NCBI GenBank assembly: GCA_937901345.1
Contig: CALCHM010000043.1
Coordinates: forward strand, 1 to 7,953
Length of the DNA stretch: 7,953 nucleotides
Source: an uncultured Prevotella sp.
GTDB lineage: Bacteria > Bacteroidota > Bacteroidia > Bacteroidales > Bacteroidaceae
Reading direction: 5' to 3'
Shown: positions 1 through 5,014 of the stretch, piece after piece
Numbering within the stretch: position 1 is the first letter of the stretch
Layout of the letters: each line of letters starts with the position of its first letter
Notes under the pieces: model-generated
The model's input: only the letters and a program-made list of their open reading frames with translations
What the model was told of the DNA's origin: nothing
Database searches by the model: none
Position numbers and translations under genes: made by a program

Positions 1-529
1 CACTTTTGGGGTCAATAGGTTTATTGCCCCAATACTTTCCATTATACAGCTGTTTAAGCTTGTCGTGGCGGTATTCTTCATCAGTACTATACGGTTCATC
101 CCAATTGATAGTGAATACGTCTCCATTAAGAGTCGTAAAGCGGAGTATACCCAAATTCTTTGTTTTCGCATTTCTTACATCTTGCTCATAATCGAACGTA
201 ATAAGATTGGGAAGAACCTTATGAATCTTTGCAAAACATCCGTCAACGAGTTCAAACTTATCGTTAGCCTTCATTTCGTTATACTTTGCAAGGCGTTCTT
301 CTTCTGTCATTTTTATGGCTGGATTTGTGTGTTGTCTCAGAATCGAACGTTTACTTCTTACCTTCTCATCACCGACAAAAACGATGTTAAAAAGATCACT
401 CAATGGTCTAGATGTAGAGGTTAGGCTTACTGATTCTAGTTCATTTGGAGCTAAAACTGCTGATGCTGAAATAGTTTGTTGAGATTGAAGCAACAATCCC
501 ATCCCCAAGATGATTAATGCTTTTTTCAT
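1..529 (-). CDS. Secreted hypothetical protein, N-terminal part (runs off the window)
   Basis: Reading down from the ATG at 529 there is an open frame of 176 codons with no stop before the window edge, so the C-terminus is missing. The first ~24 residues (MKKALIILGMGLLL..., ending SASA) form a signal peptide with a Lys-rich start, a short hydrophobic core and a small-residue cleavage region, so the product is probably exported. The mature part is polar and charged (TEEERLAKYNEMKAND, then an FELVDG...ITFDYEQDV stretch suggesting beta strands) and contains one Cys near residue 98. I do not recognise the family. No Shine-Dalgarno is visible, which is normal in this phylum. A weak -7-like TTCCTTTG lies at 596-603 on the minus strand, but without a matching -33 element. 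The gene diverges from the accessory cluster to its right. Confidence 0.75.
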   Translation of the reverse strand, partial: MKKALIILGMGLLLQSQQTISASAVLAPNELESVSLTSTSRPLSDLFNIVFVGDEKVRSKRSILRQHTNPAIKMTEEERLAKYNEMKANDKFELVDGCFAKIHKVLPNLITFDYEQDVRNAKTKNLGILRFTTLNGDVFTINWDEPYSTDEEYRHDKLKQLYNGKYWGNKPIDPKS

Positions 530-686
530 AATGTGTATCATTTAACTTTGCCTACGCCCTTTAAAAGCGGTTCGGCATTCTCTTAAAATTCATTACAAAG
601 GAAAGCATTTATTAGTTTTTCGAATTAGTCCATTTTGTTCCTTATTTTCTTATGATGTATTATTTTGTATTTGAATTGCACTTTAA

Positions 687-748
687 TGACGCTGAAGGCG
701 TCACCGCTCAGTAACCGGGGCGTGCGCCTTGGCGTACCCCCAGTACTG
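687..748. repeat. Two adjacent hairpins in the intergenic region
   Basis: The first hairpin is perfect: TGACGC (687-692), a 5-base loop, GCGTCA (698-703). The second spans 709-748: CAGTA pairs with TACTG at the base, and an inner stem centred at 729-730 pairs 718-728 with 731-741 with one mismatch and one G-T pair. There is no T-run after either stem on either strand, so they do not look like simple terminators. They directly precede a copy of the dispersed repeat core at 772-805 and may belong to the same repeated element. GC content is clearly higher than in the AT-rich DNA on both sides. The function is unknown. Confidence 0.6.
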
Positions 749-771
749 AACACGCGAGAATCGCACCCTGG

Positions 772-805
772 AGGGAGCCGTGCGTCCCTACCAGTCAAGT
801 GAAAT
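772..805 (+). repeat. Dispersed repeat core, copy A (solo)
   Basis: A stem AGGGA (772-776) / TCCCT (785-789) is followed by ACC, GTCAAGTG and AAAT. The right half, from TCCCTACC to TGAAAT, matches copy D at 6737-6757 with two differences. It also matches, less closely, the two arms at 4527-4636 and the copy at 6510-6531. The shared core is GTGCGTCCCTACC followed by GTCAAGTG. It is non-coding and lies between divergently oriented genes. Confidence 0.6.
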
Positions 806-843
806 CTTGCCCGTTTTTATGTTAATTATACCTCCCGAATAAC

Positions 844-869
844 TAACATTATTAACATTAGTAACATCG
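844..869 (+). repeat. Three TAACAT(TA) direct repeats with 9-bp period
   Basis: TAACATTA occurs at 844-851 and 853-860, and a third diverged copy, TAACATCG, at 862-869, so the spacing is exactly 9 bp. The array lies about 150 bases upstream of the first gene of the primase cluster. Short spaced direct repeats beside a primase-helicase gene could be iteron-like replication or regulator binding sites. That is inference from position only; AT-rich intergenic DNA can produce such repeats by chance. Confidence 0.45.
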
Positions 870-1015
870 GTGAAATAGGGGCAATTTTGCAATGTCTTAA
901 CAAAGAAGATTGCTCACCGCTTCACGCTTCTCATCATATATATCATGGCGCGCAAGATGAAAAGGCACGAACACTGGGCAATCACACAGTAATCATCAAA
1001 AAAAAATTATTAAAA

Positions 1016-1447
1016 ATGGAAAAATTTAGTTTCACCGTATCTGCCGTATTCTCATCTGACAAGTCTATCACCTTTGAACTCATCCCCGAAGCCGTTGCCT
1101 TTCTGCGCGCGAATGGGTGCCTCGCCGAGGGCAAAACGAAGGGCAGTTGGGGCATGGCACCCGATGGGAAGACTATGGAGATTCGCCCGTATGCGCAAGC
1201 AGATCCCGTGCGTAAGATTGTGAAGGACGAGGAGAAGGTGGGCGCCTTTACCACCCTGCAACGCCTCAAGACGAAGTGTCGCGTGACGACCGCACTGCCC
1301 ACTGACCTCACTAACGATTTGGCAAAGCGACTTTATGAAGAGGATGCCGCCCTCGTGGCCGAAGCCATTGGCAAGGGAGCACTGCGCCCCACCGTTGTTG
1401 ACCTTTCCGCAGTTACTGAAATTTCAAACCCTCAACCCGCGGCTTAA
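1016..1447 (+). CDS. Unknown 143-residue protein, first gene of the primase cluster
   Basis: The frame opens further upstream (in-frame ATG at 887). The ATG at 1016 is preferred because it follows an A-rich AAAAATTATTAAAA stretch typical of leaderless or SD-less Bacteroidales starts, and because the upstream extension has unlike composition. The product begins MEKFSFTVSAVF, has no signal peptide or membrane segment and is probably cytosolic. Predicted strands at the start (FSFTVSAVF, SITFELI) are followed by a charged middle (residues 60-95, including KIVKDEEKV) and an Ala/Leu-rich helical part (residues 100-125, LAKRLYEEDAALVAEAIGKG). I do not recognise the family and see no catalytic motif. 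Its stop is separated by one base from the start of the primase gene, so the two are almost certainly co-transcribed and probably translationally coupled. This makes a replication-associated role plausible but unproven. Confidence 0.75.
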   Translation: MEKFSFTVSAVFSSDKSITFELIPEAVAFLRANGCLAEGKTKGSWGMAPDGKTMEIRPYAQADPVRKIVKDEEKVGAFTTLQRLKTKCRVTTALPTDLTNDLAKRLYEEDAALVAEAIGKGALRPTVVDLSAVTEISNPQPAA

Positions 1448-1448
1448 G

Positions 1449-3770
1449 ATGAAAGAGACGTTGTATTACACGGATTTTAACAAATCGTATATCGAGCGAC
1501 AAGGGGAGGGGCAAAAGGTGAAGGTGAGTTACGACACCGTGCTCAAACCCCTTACTCCCGCCATCTTCGACGCACTCACCGCTTCTCCACGTGCTCACGA
1601 ACTCGTGGAGAAAGCGCGTGCGGGAGCACATGCGGATGAGAGCAAGCACCTGCTGCCGATGATTTACTTTCAAGGGGTGCTCGATGCAGAGCGTTACGAC
1701 GCCTATGTGGCGGAGTGTAAGGAGAAGGGGGTGAAGCCCAAGGGCAGTCGCAACAGAGCGTTTATGAAGCCTACGCAACTGCTGATGATTGACCTTGACC
1801 ATGTGGAAGGCGACATCGCGGAGTTGGCGCAGGAGGTCATCCAGCGTTTGCAGGAGCGTGACTTGCTTGACCACCTGCTACTGCTTCACAAGACGCCAAG
1901 TGGCGAGGGGCTACGCATTGTCGTTCAGCGAAGAGAAGGGCAAATGGCGCTACCATTTGAGGAAGCAAAGGCGCAGTGGCTCCGTCTCATGGGCATTGAC
2001 CAACCGTCAGATGCTGCGTGTAGCGACCATTCGCGTGCCTCCTTCCTGCCCATTCAGGAGGATATTTATCACATCAACCGCACCGCCCTTTTTGCCCCAA
2101 AACAGCTGGACGTAACGCCTTCGCAGGTCAAGACACAGCGAACAGGTGGCGAGGTAAAGAGAGCGACGACAACGGGCAATAATTGCGAGAAGAAAGAGCG
2201 CAGGTTTCCTGATACGTATAAAGGAGTGCCTTACGCCTTGATTGTAGAACGGCTGATTGCGCAGTCAAACGGATTTCCCTACGAAGGTGGGCGCCATACG
2301 CTCGTTAAAGAACTTGCCGTTGACCTGCGCAAAATCACCGACAACAACCCTGAATGGTTGGCAGAAATTATTCCGACCTTCGACCTTGAACATGATGAAT
2401 ATTTGGGGCTCATCACCGACATGTGTAACTATCCAGAAACGCCCTTTTTAGGGAATAAACTGCGCAACGCCCTAAAGGGTGCCGACGAAGAAGTGATGCC
2501 CGCTTGGCCCCTGCCCGCTATGCCCAAGGAGATGCCTCCTGTCATCAACCTACTCCTTTCTGCCACTCCCGAACGGATGAAACCTGCCGTGGCAATGGCT
2601 GTTTTCCCAGCATTGGGAGTACACTTGAGGGGGGATGTGAGGTTTCAATATGCCGACGGCAAAACCTACGAGCCCGCCTTTCTCAACCTGCTCATTGCGC
2701 CCCAGGCAAGCGGAAAATCAGCCGTTGACGCACCTATTGACTTTATCATGGCAGACATCAAAGCGCGCGACCGCATCAACCGAAAGGCCGAAAACGAGTG
2801 GCGCGAAAAGGTGAAAACCATGGGAAGCAATAAGGAAAAACCCTTGCGACCTAAAGGGCTTGCCATACAACATCTGTCGCCCAACACCACGAATGCCGCA
2901 CTCGTCAAACGACTCAAGGAGGCAGACGAACTGCCTTTGTACATCAAAATCAACGAACTTGAGCAACTACGCGGCATGGCTGATGCAGCGTCAAAAAAGG
3001 GGGCGGAAAATGAACTTATCAAACTTGCCTATGACCGCACCCTCTATGGGCAAGAGCGCGTAGGGGTTGACTCTGTAAACGAACAGGTGGTCTTGCGCCT
3101 CAATTGGAACGCATCGACGACGCAAACCATGGCACACTGTTTCTTCAACGCCAATGCCCTGATTGACGGCACCCTCTCGCGTATCACCTGTTGCACGAAC
3201 TCCGGTGACGGAGACGAGTGTGGCGAGGAAATCCCCATGTTTAACACCTACACCCCCGATTTCGCAAGTCGCCTATGCCCCTACCTCCAAGCACTGAAAC
3301 AAGCCGAAGGGGTGTATGAAAACCTTGCAGTCATCGAGTGGACACGCATGGTGCAACGACGCTTCATCCAATACGCCAAGGAGTTGAACAATAAAGTGTT
3401 GGCCGACTATGTGAAGCGTAGTGTGCGTTCAGGCTTCAACCGCGCCATGTTGCTCTTCCTCATGCACGGGCAAACATGGACAAAGGAACTGGCTGATTTT
3501 GCAACGTGGAGCGTAGAGTATGACCTATGGGTGAAATGGCACGTCTTTCGTGATCGCCTGCTAAAAGCAAACGAACAGCATGGCGGGGGAAATTCCCACA
3601 ATCATCCCTTAAGTTTACTCCCTAAACTGCCACAAGAATTTTCAATCGACTTATTGCGCACACTACGCCCATCGTCAACAGATGAAACCATCAACGCATT
3701 GATTCGACAATGGAAAAGTCGAGGAAAAATTGAAGAAACCACACAAGCGGGAATTTATAAGAAAAAGTAA
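1449..3770 (+). CDS. BT4734/VirE-N-type primase fused to DUF3987 helicase-like domain
   Basis: A 773-residue protein expected to initiate or support DNA replication of a mobile element in the cytoplasm. The N-terminal ~250 residues fit the BT4734-like (VirE_N) domain, related to archaeo-eukaryotic primases: an acidic motif LLMIDLDHVEGD with DLD at 115-117, SGEGLRIVV at 151-159, and DHSRASFLP from 193. A middle segment starting near 255 (YKGVPY..., then EGGRHTLVKELAVDLR) resembles the linker seen in such proteins. The DUF3987 part (~340-700) has a Walker A motif APQASGKS at 417-424 and a Walker B-like LYIKINELEQL at about 497-507, so ATP binding is expected. The last ~55 residues look like a small winged-helix module (SSTDETINALIRQWKSRGKIE). 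The ATG at 1449 is chosen over the in-frame ATG at 1335, which lies inside the preceding gene; the domain starts naturally at MKETLYYTDF. In many Bacteroidales the two domains are separate genes; here they are one chain. Confidence 0.9.
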   Translation: MKETLYYTDFNKSYIERQGEGQKVKVSYDTVLKPLTPAIFDALTASPRAHELVEKARAGAHADESKHLLPMIYFQGVLDAERYDAYVAECKEKGVKPKGSRNRAFMKPTQLLMIDLDHVEGDIAELAQEVIQRLQERDLLDHLLLLHKTPSGEGLRIVVQRREGQMALPFEEAKAQWLRLMGIDQPSDAACSDHSRASFLPIQEDIYHINRTALFAPKQLDVTPSQVKTQRTGGEVKRATTTGNNCEKKERRFPDTYKGVPYALIVERLIAQSNGFPYEGGRHTLVKELAVDLRKITDNNPEWLAEIIPTFDLEHDEYLGLITDMCNYPETPFLGNKLRNALKGADEEVMPAWPLPAMPKEMPPVINLLLSATPERMKPAVAMAVFPALGVHLRGDVRFQYADGKTYEPAFLNLLIAPQASGKSAVDAPIDFIMADIKARDRINRKAENEWREKVKTMGSNKEKPLRPKGLAIQHLSPNTTNAALVKRLKEADELPLYIKINELEQLRGMADAASKKGAENELIKLAYDRTLYGQERVGVDSVNEQVVLRLNWNASTTQTMAHCFFNANALIDGTLSRITCCTNSGDGDECGEEIPMFNTYTPDFASRLCPYLQALKQAEGVYENLAVIEWTRMVQRRFIQYAKELNNKVLADYVKRSVRSGFNRAMLLFLMHGQTWTKELADFATWSVEYDLWVKWHVFRDRLLKANEQHGGGNSHNHPLSLLPKLPQEFSIDLLRTLRPSSTDETINALIRQWKSRGKIEETTQAGIYKKK

Positions 3771-3779
3771 TGCTTAAAG

Positions 3780-3802
3780 TGTGACATGTGACAATGTGAC
3801 AA
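3780..3802 (+). repeat. Three TGTGACA(A) tandem repeats after the primase gene
   Basis: TGTGACA at 3780-3786 is followed by TGTGACAA at 3787-3794 and again at 3795-3802, then a T-rich tract (TCTTTTTC). It starts ten bases after the primase stop codon. Possible roles are a protein-binding site or an iteron-like element; the T-tract has no hairpin before it, so it is not a clear terminator. The role is unknown. Confidence 0.55.
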
Positions 3803-3825
3803 TCTTTTTCCGAGCCTCCCCCCTA

Positions 3826-3894
3826 CCCGCAAGGACTACTCTCTCCTCACTCCTCTCTACTCACTACTAACTCCTCACTACTAACTACTAACTA
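3826..3894 (+). repeat. Heptanucleotide repeat array 1 with conserved flank
   Basis: The flank CCCGCAAGGACTACTC (3826-3841) leads into eight tandem 7-bp units of the form CT(C/A)(A/T)CT(A/C) at 3839-3894: CTCTCTC, CTCACTC, CTCTCTA, CTCACTA, CTAACTC, CTCACTA, CTAACTA, CTAACTA. The array ends two bases before the start codon at 3897 and therefore forms the 5' leader of the P5-like gene. The same flank and unit recur inverted at 4475-4515 and directly at 4649-4725. Confidence 0.8.
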
Positions 3895-3896
3895 CC

Positions 3897-4484
3897 ATGA
3901 AACTTCCCCGCGGTCTCCGCAACAACAACCCGCTCAACATTCGCCACTCTGCCTCACGTTGGCAGGGTGCGCGAGCCGAGCAAACGGACAAAGCGTTCGT
4001 ACAATTTACCTCAATGACAATGGGGTATCGCGCCGCCTGGCGCATCCTTGAAACGTATTTCAACCACTTTGAGCGCGAGCAACAACCCTTCACCCCGCGC
4101 AACATCATCTTCCGCTGGGCACCGCCCAATGAGAACAACTCGGAGGCGTATTTAAGAAGCGTCTGCCAACTCACCAACCTTGCGGGGAATGAGGCGCTCG
4201 TGCGACCTTCAAGTCTCGCAAGAGTACAGAGTACAGAGAACAGAGTACAACTGCCTTGCGGGGTGGGTGTGCCGCCTCCGAAGACGTCAAACTCCCCAAA
4301 CTCCCAAGAGCCCTTAGAATCCTCACCACCTCTCCTCAACGACGCCTACACCGCCCCTGACCCTCAAGCAAAAACGAAACTCATCAACCTCCTCGCCGCC
4401 ATGACCTGCGTGGAGAATGGCATCACGATGAAAGAGGTTGACCGTGGGGCGATTGAGAAGGGACTGGATTTAGTCAGTGAGTAG
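3897..4484 (+). CDS. P5-like phage lytic/structural protein with an apparent repeat-derived insertion
   Basis: A 195-residue protein of the Bacteroidales group usually annotated as 'structural protein P5', after the muralytic virion protein of tectiviruses; such proteins are thought to cut peptidoglycan. The diagnostic start PRGLRNNNPLNIRHS (residues 4-18) is present, followed by W22-QG, DKAFVQFTSMTMGYRAAW (31-48) and the conserved FRWAPPNENNSEAYLRSV (72-89). The family C-terminal part resumes at DPQAKTKLINLLAAMTCVENG (155-175). From memory, family members join these parts almost directly. Here about residues 104-153 are a low-complexity Ser/Pro/Asn segment encoded by heptamer and 9-bp repeats. 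There is no signal peptide, so export would need a holin or other route. The start codon follows array 1 directly, and the stop codon TAG (4482-4484) lies inside array 2. Whether the protein still folds and works is uncertain. Confidence 0.85.
   Translation: MKLPRGLRNNNPLNIRHSASRWQGARAEQTDKAFVQFTSMTMGYRAAWRILETYFNHFEREQQPFTPRNIIFRWAPPNENNSEAYLRSVCQLTNLAGNEALVRPSSLARVQSTENRVQLPCGVGVPPPKTSNSPNSQEPLESSPPLLNDAYTAPDPQAKTKLINLLAAMTCVENGITMKEVDRGAIEKGLDLVSE
4222..4305 (+). repeat. Repeats inside the P5-like coding sequence: (GAGTACA)x4, CCTTGCGGG flank, 9-bp duplication
   Basis: Four tandem 7-bp units lie at 4222-4249 (GAGTACA, GAGTACA, GAGAACA, GAGTACA). CCTTGCGGG follows at 4254-4262 and is the same sequence that follows the heptamer array at 4507-4515. 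Further on, CAAACTCCC is perfectly duplicated in tandem (4288-4305). All of this encodes the Ser/Pro/Asn-rich stretch that interrupts the family pattern. Because a unit is 7 bp, gain or loss of one unit would shift the reading frame. Confidence 0.75.
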
Positions 4485-4515
4485 TTAGGAGTGAGTAGTG
4501 AGTAGTCCTTGCGGG
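4475..4515 (-). repeat. Heptanucleotide repeat array 2, inverted
   Basis: Read on the minus strand, the flank CCCGCAAGGACTACTC (positions 4515 to 4500) is identical to that of array 1 and is followed by units CTCACTA, CTCACTC, CTAACTA and CTCACTG (4502 down to 4475). Array 2 is thus inverted relative to array 1, so the P5-like gene is bracketed by inverted repeats. The array overlaps the last codons and the stop codon of that gene. Confidence 0.75.
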
Positions 4516-4526
4516 ATGTGTGAATC

Positions 4527-4636
4527 CACTTGACAGGTACGACGCACGGTGCGTCCTCCTCAGTCAGACATTTCGCATCGTATCAATGGCAAAAGCGCAT
4601 GAATTACGGACGCCGTGCGTCCCTACTTGCCAAGTG
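4527..4636. mobile_element. MITE-like 110-bp inverted-repeat element (copy B)
   Basis: The left arm 4527-4556 (CACTTGACAGGTACGACGCA...) and the right arm 4608-4636 are imperfect inverted repeats of about 29 bp. Both start from the outer edge with CACTTG(A/G)CA(G/A)GTA and continue into GACGCACGG and CGTCC. The ~50 bp between them carries no coding potential. Each arm matches the core found alone at 772-805 and 6723-6753. Size, terminal inverted repeats and dispersed copies are those of a miniature non-autonomous element. No transposase is present and no clear target-site duplication is visible, so true mobility is inference. Confidence 0.55.
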
Positions 4637-4648
4637 AGCGCCTCCCAC

Positions 4649-4725
4649 CCCGCACGGACTTCTCTCTCCTCACTCCTCACTACTCACTAATTACACTCCT
4701 CACTCCTAACTACTCACTAATTACA
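4649..4725 (+). repeat. Heptanucleotide repeat array 3 before the DUF4248 gene
   Basis: A flank CCCGCACGGACTTCTC (4649-4664, 14 of 16 identical to array 1) is followed by CTCACTC, CTCACTA, CTCACTA, ATTACA (4669-4695), a CTC, then CTCACTC, CTAACTA, CTCACTA, ATTACA (4699-4725). The 27-bp block is therefore itself duplicated with one change. The array ends exactly at the ATG at 4726, as array 1 nearly does at 3897. Confidence 0.8.
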
Positions 4726-4932
4726 ATGCCTCTCCAAAACTTCGGCCTCCTCGCCCAGCGCTACTACCCCGACAAGACATACCGCACCGCCACCCGCCTC
4801 TTCCGCCGTGAATTGGAAGTCACCAAGGGACTCCTCCGTGACCTCAAAAAGGCGGGATATACCCCCACCAGCCGCTTACTTACACGCACGCAAGTGAGGA
4901 TTATTGAGAAGTTTATTGGCGAGGCGAGGTAA
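4726..4932 (+). CDS. DUF4248-family small protein
   Basis: A 68-residue basic protein whose pattern fits the Bacteroidales DUF4248 family: LAQRYYPDKTYRTATRLFRREL (residues 9-30) followed by LLRDLKKAGYTPTSRLLTRTQVRIIEKFIGE (37-67). The second half (GY.P..R.LT..QV..I..++G) is the recognisable signature. It looks all-helical and may be a small DNA-binding or adaptor protein; its role is not established to my knowledge. Such genes often accompany VirE-N primases and lysis genes in Bacteroidales elements, which matches the neighbours here. The ATG at 4726 is chosen over the in-frame ATG at 4615 because the upstream part translates repeat DNA. The stop codon abuts the T-tract of the convergent gene's terminator. 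Confidence 0.8.
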   Translation: MPLQNFGLLAQRYYPDKTYRTATRLFRRELEVTKGLLRDLKKAGYTPTSRLLTRTQVRIIEKFIGEAR

Positions 4933-4970
4933 AAAAAAGAGTGTGCCAACACACAATGTTTGACACACTC
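4931..4970 (-). terminator. Rho-independent terminator of the LRR gene, possibly bidirectional
   Basis: On the minus strand GAGTGTG (4970-4964) pairs with CACACTC (4945-4939), the stem extending further with one mismatch. Eight T residues (4938-4931) follow immediately, the classic intrinsic terminator form. It lies 45 bases past the stop of the minus-strand LRR gene. On the plus strand the same stem is followed by TCTCTTCTAT, a weaker T-rich tail, so it may also end the cluster transcript. Confidence 0.85.
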
Positions 4971-5014
4971 TCTCTTCTATAATGTTAGCGGGGTATAAAA
5001 CCGCCAGTAATATG

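Noticed and set aside
6..424. Plus-strand frames at 6-191 and 65-424
   Set aside because: They overlap the minus-strand frame that begins with a signal peptide at 529 and has better coding character; the plus frames lack any recognisable sequence.
945..992. 15-codon frame MARKMKRHEHWAITQ as a possible leader peptide
   Set aside because: Too short, no attenuator-like hairpin after it and no supporting family; probably chance.
887..1015. N-terminal extension of the first cluster gene to the ATG at 887
   Set aside because: The extension has unlike composition, and the ATG at 1016 has an A-rich SD-less context and a sensible protein start.
982..1311. Minus-strand frames at 982-1311, 1413-1874 and 2666-3022
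   Set aside because: Shadows of the plus-strand cluster genes; no start context or family pattern.
1335..1448. Start of the primase at the in-frame ATG at 1335
   Set aside because: This would overlap the preceding gene by 113 bases; the domain begins at the ATG at 1449, one base after that gene's stop.
4615..4725. Upstream extension of the DUF4248 frame
   Set aside because: It translates the dispersed repeat arm and heptamer array; the family domain starts at the ATG at 4726.
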